Assembly: GCA_038527215.1 (NCBI GenBank) | Contig: JBCBGC010000069.1 | Location: 1-40,820, forward strand | Direction of reading: 5' to 3' | Length of the DNA stretch: 40,820 bases | From: JAWPMV01 sp038527215 | GTDB lineage: Bacteria > Bacteroidota > Bacteroidia > J057 | In this document: one piece after another, positions 7,139 to 16,630 of the stretch | How positions within the stretch are numbered: the stretch's first letter is position 1 | Layout of the letters: every line of letters begins with the position of its first letter | The notes under the pieces: model-generated | What the model was told of the DNA's origin: nothing | What the model saw: the letters and a program-made list of their open reading frames with translations, nothing else | Database searches by the model: none | Position numbers and translations under genes: made by a program

Positions 7139-8625
7139 TTTGCTGCGGGCTTAGCCCGGGGAACCTTGGCACTGGTGGCCAGTAACCACGCATCCAGCCG
7201 GGTTTCCATCATTCGCACCTGGTTGATTTCATCAGTCGCCAGGTTTCGGCTTTCGCCTAAGTCATTTTCCAAATCATAGAGTTCCGTAGGGGTTCCGTCA
7301 TAGTAGCGGATCAGCTTCCACTTGCCTTCGCGAATGATGCTGTAGGGAGCTACGTCCCGACCCCGATAATGGGGAAAATGCCAAAATAGCGGACCCCGTC
7401 CTACAGCTGTTTCTGCTCCTTTCTTAAAATGTGTCCATAGAGAATAACCATCTATGCTGGTTTCCGGCGGGAGGTCAAGCCCTGCGATTTCGGCCAGGGT
7501 CGGGAACACATCTACGCCTGTTACCAGTCGTGAACTTTCCTGACCGGCAGCTATCGTGCCTGGCCAGTAGGCAATAAAGGGCACCCGAATGCCCCCTTCA
7601 TAGGGATAGCCTTTGCCCGATCTTAGGGGAGCATTATCGGTTGGCCATCCCTCCTGATCCAGGCCTCCATTGTCGGAGGTGAAAAGAATCAGGGTATTTT
7701 CTTCCAGCTTTTCCTTTTTAAGGGTAGCCAGGATTTTGCCCATGGCTTCATCCACCGAGGCGATCATAGCCGCGTAGCTCGCATGGCCCCCTTTGTCCGC
7801 TAATTTAGCTTCGTATGCTGCGGTCAAGCTGTCTTTGGCTTGAATGGGGGTATGGACTGCGTAGTGGGCCAGGTAGAGGAAAAAAGGTCCTTGCTGAGCG
7901 TTTCTTTCAATAAAAGCGACTGCTTCGTCTCCTTCCCGGTCCGTCAGGTATTCCCCAGAATCCCGGGGAGTCAAGGTAGGGATACCCGCCTGTATCATGG
8001 GGTGGGCATGTTCCGGTCTGCTATAAGGATCAAAGTAACTAGGCGGCTGTCCGTAATCGCAACCTCCATAGTTTTCATCAAAGCCCTGTCGGGTGGGATA
8101 CCAATCATCTGGACCCAGGTGCCATTTGCCAATGTGAGCTGAAGTATAACCCGCAGGTTTCAACCATTCGGCCAGGGTGATTTCCCGTCTTTCCAGCCAA
8201 AGGGCATTTTCCGGGACCATGAGTGGCTTGTCCTCGGTGTAGGTAAAGCCCTGAGGATTTTTGTTGTCCTCTGGAATCTCTCCCCCTTGAAAACGAGAGC
8301 GAATCCAATCTGTTACCCCGTAGCGCACCGGATAGCGGCCCGTCATCAAAGCCGCTCGGCTAGGGGAACAGACCGCGCAGGCCGCATAGGCATCGGTGAA
8401 ACGCATGCCTCCTTGGGCCAACTGATCAATATGGGGCGTTTCGTATTTCTTGCTTCCCTGGATGGATAAATCCTGCCAACCTAAATCATCCACGACCACC
8501 AGAATTACATTGGGAGGACTGGCGGGGGGCGGGGTGACTTCCTGACAGGCAAAAGCCCCGAAAAGGAAAAAAATGGAGAGGAGGGCCCGAAAGGGGGCCG
8601 ACAGGACAGGAGTAAGTAGTTTCAT
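7135..8625 (-). CDS. Arylsulfatase (S1 family) lipoprotein
   Basis: A 496-residue sulfatase. A lipoprotein signal ends GAFAC (Cys27). The alkaline-phosphatase-fold sulfatase domain starts with NVILVVVDDLGW (metal-binding Asp46-Asp47). The signature CSPSR at 86-90 contains Cys86, which is turned into formylglycine in this family. Further marks are HIGKWHLG and LILFTSDNGG (metal site). The protein would remove sulfate esters from a substrate outside the inner membrane, probably a sulfated polysaccharide in an environment-facing bacterium; the substrate cannot be read from the sequence. A modifying enzyme (FGE type) is needed; a possible tail of one lies at the window start. The gene is convergent with the small gene at 6887. 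Confidence 0.93.
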   Translation of the reverse strand: MKLLTPVLSAPFRALLSIFFLFGAFACQEVTPPPASPPNVILVVVDDLGWQDLSIQGSKKYETPHIDQLAQGGMRFTDAYAACAVCSPSRAALMTGRYPVRYGVTDWIRSRFQGGEIPEDNKNPQGFTYTEDKPLMVPENALWLERREITLAEWLKPAGYTSAHIGKWHLGPDDWYPTRQGFDENYGGCDYGQPPSYFDPYSRPEHAHPMIQAGIPTLTPRDSGEYLTDREGDEAVAFIERNAQQGPFFLYLAHYAVHTPIQAKDSLTAAYEAKLADKGGHASYAAMIASVDEAMGKILATLKKEKLEENTLILFTSDNGGLDQEGWPTDNAPLRSGKGYPYEGGIRVPFIAYWPGTIAAGQESSRLVTGVDVFPTLAEIAGLDLPPETSIDGYSLWTHFKKGAETAVGRGPLFWHFPHYRGRDVAPYSIIREGKWKLIRYYDGTPTELYDLENDLGESRNLATDEINQVRMMETRLDAWLLATSAKVPRAKPAAN

Positions 8626-8703
8626 ATCCGAGACATATGGATCAGCAAAATGCTAATTCCGAAGCGTTATTCAAAAAAATGAAACAGGGGCCTTCACAGT
8701 CCC

Positions 8704-9927
8704 CTAAAGACTGGAAGCCATCGCCTGTCCGGCCAGGTAGCCGCCTGTCCAGGCAGCCTGAAAATTAAAGCCTCCGGTTACAGCATCCACATTGATGATT
8801 TCCCCTGCCATGTACAGCCGGGGAAGGAGTTTGCTTTGGAAGCTGCGCAGGTCCAGTTCTTTTAAGTCTACCCCTCCGGCGGTTACAAATTCCTCCTTAA
8901 AAGTACTTTTTCCCTTAACCTGATAAATATCCGCAATGAGGGCCCTTTGCAGTGCTTGTAGGTGGGCGTTACTCAGATCAGCCCAGCGTTGGTCGCTGCT
9001 GAGGCTGGCCCGTTCCAGGGCATAGGTCCAAAAGCGCTGAGGGAGCCTAAATGGCTGGTGATTGCGCAGTTGTTTTTTGGCCTGTTGATTCCGGCTTTGT
9101 CTAAGGGAGGTCAGGCAGTCATCCTGAGACATGGCCAACCAGTTTACCTGCAGCTCAAAGGTATAGCCTACCTCAGCCAAGGCCCGGGCGCCCCAGGCGG
9201 AAGTTTTCAGGATAGCCGGCCCACTCAATCCCCAATGGGTAATCAGGAGGGGACCGGTCCGCTCTAGCTTTAATTCCGGGAGGTGAATACTGGCTTGAGG
9301 GAATGAAATGCCTGCCAGTTTGTGCAAGGCAGGGTGGGGGATGTTGAAGGTAAAAAGGGATGGGACCGGCGGTACAATGGTATGTCCAAGTTTTCCCAGC
9401 AGCTTCCAGATCTGGGGACTGCTGCCCGCGGCGATCATGACCACGCGTGCCGTAAAAGTTTGTTGGTTGGTTTGGATGAGCCAGGTACCATTTTCCTCTG
9501 CCGGGGGCTGCAAAAATTGCACATTTTGCTGGCATTGAACCTCAACGCCCAGGCTTCGCGCCTGGGTTTCCAGGCAATCAATGATGGTCTGCGACTGGTC
9601 TGTGACCGGAAACATGCGACCATCTTCCTCGATTTTGGTTTCAACGCCACGCTCACCAAACCAGGCAATGGTATCCCCACAAGCAAAGCGATGGAAGGGG
9701 CCGATCAACTCTTTTTGTCCTCTGGGATAATGGGTAACCAATTCCCGCGGATCGAAACAGGCGTGGGTCAGGTTGCAGCGTCCTCCACCAGAAATCTTTA
9801 CTTTGTTGAGGACGGTTTTTCCCCGCTCAAGGATGAGGATGCGCAAGCCTGGCCGGGCCTGAGCAGCCTGAATAGCAGCGAAATACCCCGCTGCTCCTCC
9901 CCCTATTACCAAAATATCATGATCCAC
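8704..9927 (-). CDS. YhiN/HI0933-family FAD-dependent oxidoreductase
   Basis: A 407-residue flavoprotein. The N-terminus carries the dinucleotide-binding fingerprint ILVIGGGAAGYFAAIQA (about 5-21), followed by NKVKISGGGRCNLTHA, which is characteristic of the HI0933/YhiN family. Near the C-terminus, LYMAGEIINVDAVTGGFN and a final FAD-contacting segment match the family again. The role of YhiN proteins is not firmly known, and I would not predict a substrate. The start is GTG (9925-9927), with no better ATG nearby. It lies 78 bases upstream of the sulfatase on the same strand, so the two could be co-transcribed, but nothing links them in function. Confidence 0.92.
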   Translation of the reverse strand: MDHDILVIGGGAAGYFAAIQAAQARPGLRILILERGKTVLNKVKISGGGRCNLTHACFDPRELVTHYPRGQKELIGPFHRFACGDTIAWFGERGVETKIEEDGRMFPVTDQSQTIIDCLETQARSLGVEVQCQQNVQFLQPPAEENGTWLIQTNQQTFTARVVMIAAGSSPQIWKLLGKLGHTIVPPVPSLFTFNIPHPALHKLAGISFPQASIHLPELKLERTGPLLITHWGLSGPAILKTSAWGARALAEVGYTFELQVNWLAMSQDDCLTSLRQSRNQQAKKQLRNHQPFRLPQRFWTYALERASLSSDQRWADLSNAHLQALQRALIADIYQVKGKSTFKEEFVTAGGVDLKELDLRSFQSKLLPRLYMAGEIINVDAVTGGFNFQAAWTGGYLAGQAMASSL

Positions 9928-10344
9928 CTGCGGCTGACTTTAGGGGCGAATATACAAAGGAGGCCCTATAATGACAGGCTGGGTGCCGCCTTTTGTCCCG
10001 CTAACAATAACCGGGCTGAGTTGCTAAATCAGGCCAAAAAGGTATGCCCTTTATCAAGCAATCAGTAAATATGTAGCCTTCAAAACAGATACCACGGAAA
10101 TGAGGATGATTTGAAAAAAGGTGTTTTCCAAGGCTAAAAGAAATTAAGGAATATAAAAATTTTCACATATTAGGCTACGTTCCTGCTACCTTTCACGTTT
10201 TCTGGATATACTAAACACACTACTACCCCTCGTCTGCATATATATCCTCATAATATTCTAAAGATTAGATTATCCCGTTAAGGGAGTACTTACGATACAT
10301 TCGTTCTTTAACTCATTATACTCAACTAACCTAATCTTCTAACT
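9928..10344. other. Leader region of the SusCD locus
   Basis: 417 bases without a gene between the YhiN-type gene and susC, on diverging sides. It is AT-rich close to susC. I see no clear promoter; TACATTCG, about 60 bases before the start, is one base from the Bacteroidota TAnnTTTG element. No riboswitch, repeat or small gene could be supported. Confidence 0.35.
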
Positions 10345-13300
10345 ATGAGATTAATCTACAAAGGAGGACTCTCTCTATTGTTGGTAGCCATGATGTCGTT
10401 TGCCGCCTTTGCGCAGGTAACGGTAACGGGTACCATTACCGATGGAACTGATCCTCTACCAGGTGCCAGTGTTCTGGTGAAAGGGACCACCGTAGGTGCC
10501 TTTACCGACGAAGCTGGAAGATTCACAGTTAAAGTCCCTGGATCTGAGGGAACTTTGGTGATTACCTACATTGGATTTATTAAAGAAGAGATCGCAGTAT
10601 CAGCTAGCAATGCCTCTTTGAACGTCACCATGCGGCCTACCGAAGGCTCTATGGAGGAAGTGGTAATTGTTGGTTACGGTACCCAGACCAAAGCTTCTGT
10701 ATCCGGTTCACTGGCTTCAATCAGTGGAGACCAGGTAGAGCAGGTGCCTTTGGGTTCTGTAGAGCAGGCCTTACAAGGTAACGTCGCTGGTGTACAATCT
10801 GTGATGAGTAATGGCCAGCCTGGTGCCAACGTTTCAGTATTGATTCGGGGCCAGGGTTCTATCTCTGCATCTTCACAGCCGCTGTATGTGATTGATGGTA
10901 TTCCGGTGATTTCTGGTAACCTGACCAGCAATGCCGAATCTTCCAATCCGATGGCTACGCTGAACCCTAATGACATTGAGTCTGTCAACGTGCTAAAGGA
11001 TGCAGCGGCAACGGCTATTTATGGTTCTCGTGGTTCGAACGGGGTAATCCTGATTACCACCAAGTCCGGCCGCCCTGGAAAAACTAAAATTGATTTCCGT
11101 ACGCAGATCGGCTCAAATGACTGGGCTGTGCCGGAAAAAAAATCGCCTTCGTGGCCTGACTTCTCTGGAATATACCGAGCTGTATATTGAGGGGTATGCA
11201 AACCGCGGCGAAGACCTTGAAACGACCATTGCGCGTTTTGAATCTCAGTATCCTGATCCATTGACCGGGTTGCCAGCGGTAGATATTACCCCTGATGGCT
11301 CTGGTGGATATACCCTGGGAACACCACGGGTAGAAACCCTTTGGATTGACGAGCTTTCCCGTACAGGTCTCAACCAAAGCTATGATTTGAGTCTGAGTGG
11401 CGGTAACGCTGGCCTGACTTACTTTGCTTCTGGTTCTTACTTTAAGCAGGAAGCTCCGATTATCTACTCTCAATTGGAACGTTATTCTTCTCGGGTAAAC
11501 CTGGCTATCCAGGCCAACCCCCGGTTGAAGTTTACCAACAACCTGAACATTTCCAGCACCCAGCAGCAGGGTATGAATGACGCGACGCGTTGGGCCAACC
11601 CGCTGTACAATGGATACCTGTTAGCTCCCGTCATTCCGATCAAGGATGAGCAGGGACTCTTCTATGATGGCCACAAAAACTTCTTCATGGGGGGTAACAA
11701 TCCCGTGGGTAGCTTGAGTGGAGATGACTCTCAGGAGTGGACCATCAACCGTGTCCTCAACAACCTGACTGGTGAGCTGGAAATCCTTGACGGATTGAAA
11801 TTCAAATCTGCCTGGTCCTTTGACCTGTTGAACTTCCAGGAATTCTATTTCCGGAATGCTCGTTTCGGTGATGGACGGAACACTGCCGGTTTCGGTTCTG
11901 AGTCTACCAACAACCAGTTGAACTGGATTGGTACCCAGACCCTGACTTACGGTAAGTCTTTCAATAACGTACACAACACCCTCTTCCTCGCTGGATATGA
12001 GGCCCAGAAGTCTAGTTTCCGTAACGTATATGCGGCGGCTGAAACCTGGCCTCACCCGAGCTTGAGAACCCTGGCCAGTGCTGCGAATCCAGACGCGGCT
12101 TCCAGTTCTCTCTCTGAGTACTCTTTCAGCTCTTTCTTTGGACGTGCCAACTACAACTATGATGGCAAATATTTCATCGATGCTTCTATCCGTCGTGATG
12201 GTTCTTCCCGCTTCGGTTCTGAGCAGCGTTACGGAGTATTCTGGTCCGTAGGGGGTAGCTGGATCCTGAGCCGTGAGGGCTTCCTCGAAAGCGTAGGAGC
12301 GATCAACGATCTGAAATTGAAAGCTAGCTACGGGGTAACCGGAAACGCTGGTATCGGTAACTATGCTTCTATTGGTACTTTCTCCTTCAGTGGAGTAGAT
12401 TATGACGGACTGCCAGGTGGTATCCCCGGACAGATTGGTAACTCTAACCTGACCTGGGAGCGTTCTGAGACCTTCAACGCTGGCGTTGAGTTCCGGATTT
12501 TTGACCGGGTAGATGGTATCGTGGAGTACTTTGACCGCGAATCTGACAACCTGCTGCTGAACGTGCCGATTTCTCGGACCACTGGTTTCTCCAGCTTGCT
12601 GCAGAACTTTGGTGCCATGAAGAACACTGGTTTGGAAATCACCCTGAATGCAGACATCATCAAAGGTAAAGACTTTACCTGGGGCGTAGGGGGCAACATT
12701 ACTTTCCTGAGAAACCGCATTACCCGTCTCGAGGAAGAATTTATTGCTGGAACCAAGCTGAGAAGAGAAGGACAGGATTATCAGACTTACTGGATGTTTG
12801 AGTGGGCTGGTGTAGATGCTCAAACTGGTGCACCTACCTGGTATACTGACTCCACCCGTTCTGAGATTTCTTCTTCTGTAAATGATATTGAGCGCTACGA
12901 CATCGGCAAATCTGCTACGCCAAGATACTTTGGTGGATTTACGACCAACCTGGCTTGGAAAGGCATCCGTGTTGATGCACAATTTACTTACAGCTGGGAC
13001 AACTGGTTGTATGACGCTACTGCCTGGGTACTTCAGGGAGATGGCCGCTTTACGCCTCGTAGCCAGACCAACCGGGTACTGGATCGCTGGCAGAATCCTG
13101 GAGATGAAACAGAGGTACCTCGCTTTGCCTGGGGTAATACTTCTTCCAGTAACCTGCGTAACTCTACCCGCTACCTGCTGGATGGATCGCACATTCGTCT
13201 GAGAAACCTGACCGTGTCTTATAATCTGCCTTCTTCTCTGCTTTCTGCCGTGAAACTGCGCTCTGCCAGAGTTTATTTCCGCGGAGTAAACATGTGGACC

Positions 13301-13414
13301 TGGACACGTGATGCTGATCTGTATGTAGATCCGGAAGCTGCTTTGAGTGGAATTATCAATTCCCCTGTACCTAACCTCAAAACCATGTCTATTGGTGTTG
13401 ATATTGGACTGTAG
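10345..13414 (+). pseudogene. susC: SusC/RagA TonB-linked outer-membrane receptor, frameshifted
   Basis: A SusC-type importer read in two frames. Part one (10345-11190) has a signal peptide ending AFAQ, a carboxypeptidase-regulatory-like domain (about 24-95), a TonB-box-like stretch EEVVIVGYGTQTKAS and the plug domain ending AIYGSRGSNGVILITTKSG. Part two continues in another frame to 13414 with the barrel (GSYFKQEAPIIYS, SSRFGSEQRYGVFWSVGG, and so on). The break is in a run of eight A (11135-11142). With seven A the text joins as VPEKNRLRGLTSLEYTELY without loss and gives about 1022 residues, the usual SusC length. So one extra A is the only fault: a sequence error in a homopolymer, a fresh mutation, or slippage-controlled expression. 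SusC with the SusD downstream forms a glycan or oligomer import complex. Confidence 0.88.
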
Positions 13415-13461
13415 GCCCCGATTTTTTAATTCTATTCTACCACAGATTAAAAGCTGTAAAA

Positions 13462-14853
13462 ATGAAAAAATACTTATATATGATGCTCCTGGTAGTGTTT
13501 TCTGCTGCCTGTAGCGCTGAATTTCTGAACCTCCAGCCGAATGAGGCATTACCTACCGAAAATGCGATCCAGAGTATTGATGACCTGACTTCTGCCATCA
13601 TCGGTGTGTATAGCGGTCTGCAAAGCTCTGACCATTACGGTCGCTATTTTGTCCTGGTACCTGATGTGATGTCTGATGATGTCAAACAGAATGCCAGTGC
13701 CAACCGTGCCAAGGAGTACGCGGAATTTGAAGCCTTTTCTGAGCACTTTATCACCCAGAACATGTGGGCGAGACTGTACAGTACCATCAACCGCGCCAAC
13801 GTAGTGATCAACAACACCCTGGAGGTCACGGACGCTGCTCAGGACGAAAAAAGCCAAATCGAAGGAGAGGCTTATGCTATCCGGGCATTGTGCCACTTTG
13901 ACCTGGTGCGGATCTATGGCCAGCACTATGGATTCACTGGCGATAATAGCCACCTGGGGGTACCCATCATCACTGAATTTGATGAGGATGGTGAACCTAG
14001 CCGTAATACCGTAGCTCAGGTATATCAGCAGGTTATTTCTGACCTGACTACTGCCATCGACAAAATGGGAGACGATTTTTCTTCTACCCGTATGTCCAAA
14101 GTAGCTGCTCAAGCTCTGCTGGCGCGTGTAAACCTCTACATGGGTGAGTATGCTGCGGCTGCTAACCTGGCTGACGCTGTTATTTCCAGCGGTGAAGTTG
14201 GACTGGGAACTTCCGGTGATTATCTGGATTCCTGGGCAAATGGAACATCTCCTGATCCCATTTTCGAAATCTCTTATTCTGCCAATGATAACAATGGTTC
14301 TGACGCCTTAGGTAGAATGTATATCATAGATGGATACGGAGATTACCTGCCATCTGCTGATCTGCTGAACCTGATCGATACGGCGGACTTGCGTTCTAAT
14401 CTATTCAAGTTTGACGGAAACCTTGGTGGAATTTTTGGAGACCTGCGGGTAGATAAATTCCCCAGTGTCATCGGAACTGATAACTTCCCGGTCATCCGCC
14501 TTTCTGAGATTTACATGATCCGTGCAGAAGCTCGTTACCGGACTGGTAATGAAACGGGTGCACAGGCTGATGTAGATGCGATCCGTCAGCGTGCCTGGCC
14601 TACAGCTGCTGCTGTAACGGCTACCGGAACCGCTCTCTTGGACGAAATCGAAAAGGAAAAGCGTGTCGAGCTGATGTTCGAAGGGCATCGCCTTTGGGAC
14701 CTGATGCGTTGGCAGCGTGGTGTAACCAGAACCGATTGCACCGCTCCTACAAGCGCTTGTGATGTAGCCTATCCTAATGATCGTTTCATCCTGCCTATGC
14801 CGCAGAATGAAATTGATGCCAATCCAAACATTGCACAAAATCCTGGATACTAG
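13462..14853 (+). CDS. susD: SusD/RagB-family surface lipoprotein
   Basis: A 463-residue lipoprotein (signal MKKYLYMMLL to SAAC, Cys17) with SusD-family marks: FLNLQPNEALPTENAI near the start, the helical repeat core with QIEGEAYAIRALCHFDLVRIYG, and EIEKEKRVELMFEGHRLWDL before the C-terminus. SusD caps the SusC barrel on the cell surface and binds the substrate. It starts 47 bases after the susC stop and ends at a shared terminator. No glycoside hydrolase or regulator follows directly, so this is a bare SusCD pair. The import substrate is unknown, and SusCD pairs may also import peptides. Confidence 0.93.
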   Translation: MKKYLYMMLLVVFSAACSAEFLNLQPNEALPTENAIQSIDDLTSAIIGVYSGLQSSDHYGRYFVLVPDVMSDDVKQNASANRAKEYAEFEAFSEHFITQNMWARLYSTINRANVVINNTLEVTDAAQDEKSQIEGEAYAIRALCHFDLVRIYGQHYGFTGDNSHLGVPIITEFDEDGEPSRNTVAQVYQQVISDLTTAIDKMGDDFSSTRMSKVAAQALLARVNLYMGEYAAAANLADAVISSGEVGLGTSGDYLDSWANGTSPDPIFEISYSANDNNGSDALGRMYIIDGYGDYLPSADLLNLIDTADLRSNLFKFDGNLGGIFGDLRVDKFPSVIGTDNFPVIRLSEIYMIRAEARYRTGNETGAQADVDAIRQRAWPTAAAVTATGTALLDEIEKEKRVELMFEGHRLWDLMRWQRGVTRTDCTAPTSACDVAYPNDRFILPMPQNEIDANPNIAQNPGY

Positions 14854-14870
14854 GCTTTAGCCAATATGAA

Positions 14871-14906
14871 AAAAAGCCACGGGTCTGACCCGTGGCTTTT
14901 CTTTTT
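14871..14906. terminator. Bidirectional terminator after susD
   Basis: A perfect 9-base stem (14876-14884 with 14888-14896) closed by a 3-base loop, flanked by an A-run before and TTTTCTTTTT after. It can stop transcription from susD on the plus strand and from the convergent T9SS cargo gene on the minus strand. Confidence 0.9.
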
Positions 14907-14923
14907 AGGAGCCATTGGCATGG

Positions 14924-16225
14924 CTATTTAATCACCAGTTTTTCTACCAGTATATCATTTTCCATTTGTGCTTTGAGGAGATATACACCCGGGGCCAGGT
15001 CAGATACATCCAACTTCCACTGGAATCCAGAGAAACGCTGAAAAGGAATTTCTACGGCATGGCCTTGCATATCCATCAGACGAATCTGCTCTGCTTGCTC
15101 ATTGCCGGAAATCTGGACATTTACCTCTGTAACGGCGGGGTTAGGATAAAGCGTCATATACTGAATCATCTTCTGACTAGGGGCAGCGGTCATGATGCGA
15201 GAATATTCGAATGTCCCGTCAATGTCTACTTGCTTCAAGCGGTAATAGGTTAGGCCCAGAGAAGGCGTATAGTCAGTGAAAAAATATTGTTGTTCAACGG
15301 TAGTATTGCCTGCGCCACTTACTTGGCCGATTTTAGTAAAATTCCTTCCATCAATAGAGCGCTCTACTTCGAAGCGATCATTGTTGACCTCTTTGGTGGT
15401 ACTCCAGGCCAGGTTGACTTTCCCGCCTACAAATTTGGCATCCAGGAGGCTGTATTCTACCGGGAAGATGGTAGGATTATCGAAGTCATGACAGGGACTG
15501 AAGCTCAGAGAAAACTTACGGTCTGCGGCATTGGATAAATAAGGCTGGTAGCCATTATCTATCACCCGGGTCTTGTAAGTAAACTTATTCCGGTTTTTAT
15601 AGGTGGTATTGACCATGTACTCCGTAGCTGTTTGGTTGATGCCCGCCAGGTTGTTTATGGAACTGGTCTCAAAAACGACCATATCTTCCAGGGAAGCAGC
15701 CGCATTAAATTGGATCAGGGTGTTGTTTTCCAGGCGGTAGGTTTCAGGATCCTCAAACCCTACGGATTCCCGGAGACGGTATCCATCTCCATCTATATCC
15801 ATAGCCGTAGCCGACCAGTTGGACATATTTACCGGGGTCAGAGTGCCAGCTACGACAAAAGCAATCCGGAAATCCATAAATCCTTCGGTGCCCCAATAAT
15901 CCTGATTGGTCAGCATGACCTGGGGTTGAAAAGCATTTAAATCTCCTTCGTTGTTTAGGTCAATGGCTACCAGGGAAGTATTGTACTTTCCGGTAATGGT
16001 GACCAGTGCATCAATGTTCAGCATCACTGAGAAAAAGCGATACTGAGAATTTACCTGGCCAAAAGTGCCGTATTCGAGCTGATTCGTAGTAAAACAAGGG
16101 AACAATGTCGTGTCACAGCTAGGATCAGTCTGAGCTGACATCCCGGAAGGATGTAACAAGAAGATTCCCAGAAGGAACATCCATACTGTGGAATGGGAGG
16201 ATAAGAACTGTTGATATGTGTGCAT
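14924..16225 (-). CDS. Secreted protein with T9SS type A sorting domain
   Basis: About 433 residues from the ATG at 16223-16225 (a TTG six codons earlier is less likely). A signal peptide ends near GMSAQ. The first two thirds (about 30-260) are not recognised; they are rich in Asn, Asp and Thr and contain MDIDGDGYRLRESVGF. An FN3-like segment common in this phylum follows (about 265-350: KVNLAWSTTKEVNNDRFEVE, then YYRLKQVDIDG). The last 75 residues form a type A sorting domain: LYPNPAVTEVNVQI, then LAPGVYLLKAQ and a basic end. It should cross the outer membrane by T9SS and be attached to or released from the surface. It is convergent with susD and is followed upstream by an independently terminated Omp28-like gene. 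Confidence 0.85.
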   Translation of the reverse strand: MHTYQQFLSSHSTVWMFLLGIFLLHPSGMSAQTDPSCDTTLFPCFTTNQLEYGTFGQVNSQYRFFSVMLNIDALVTITGKYNTSLVAIDLNNEGDLNAFQPQVMLTNQDYWGTEGFMDFRIAFVVAGTLTPVNMSNWSATAMDIDGDGYRLRESVGFEDPETYRLENNTLIQFNAAASLEDMVVFETSSINNLAGINQTATEYMVNTTYKNRNKFTYKTRVIDNGYQPYLSNAADRKFSLSFSPCHDFDNPTIFPVEYSLLDAKFVGGKVNLAWSTTKEVNNDRFEVERSIDGRNFTKIGQVSGAGNTTVEQQYFFTDYTPSLGLTYYRLKQVDIDGTFEYSRIMTAAPSQKMIQYMTLYPNPAVTEVNVQISGNEQAEQIRLMDMQGHAVEIPFQRFSGFQWKLDVSDLAPGVYLLKAQMENDILVEKLVIK

Positions 16226-16243
16226 CACGCCTTCGCTAGTCAA

Positions 16244-16552
16244 TTCATTTTGCCTTAATCAACAGGTACGGTAAAGAACGGAAGAAATAACAGGGTTAAT
16301 CCCCAGAGGGATTTTATTGAATGCTAATTTAATCTATTGGTCCGGGTTTGAGGCCGTTTATTGTTTCGAATGATGAAATGTCTGGCCCAACGGTTAGTAT
16401 GATTGCATGATCGGCCGGGCTTTAATATTGGCGTCTAACCAATGTTTTCCTAAATGGAATATGCCTACAATCATAATGATAGGAAAGTCGCAATATTCGA
16501 GCCAATTTTCCTGCCGCTCAATATTTTTTCAGAAGAATTTTTTGGAATTCGC
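16244..16552. other. Gap between two T9SS cargo genes
   Basis: About 310 AT-rich bases without a supportable gene. It would hold the promoter of the downstream minus-strand cargo gene, but I cannot point to a clear TAnnTTTG element. No repeat or RNA gene is evident. Confidence 0.35.
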
Positions 16553-16605
16553 ACAAAAAGAGAGGGCTCATCTTCTTCCCTATCCTTTGGAAGAAAATGA
16601 GCCCT
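16553..16605 (-). terminator. Terminator of the Omp28-like gene
   Basis: Arms 16563-16571 and 16597-16605 pair over nine bases, and an inner stem joins 16575-16579 with 16589-16593. On the minus strand the hairpin is followed by CTCTTTTTGTG. It lies about 25 bases past the stop of the Omp28-like gene. Confidence 0.8.
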
Positions 16606-16630
16606 GAGAAGCTCCAACGTAAGAATTTAC

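Noticed and set aside
11621..13549. Very long open frame (642 codons) on the minus strand across susC and the start of susD
   Set aside because: It is antisense to well-recognised SusC barrel sequence, its translation resembles no family, and it arises from the codon use of the real gene.
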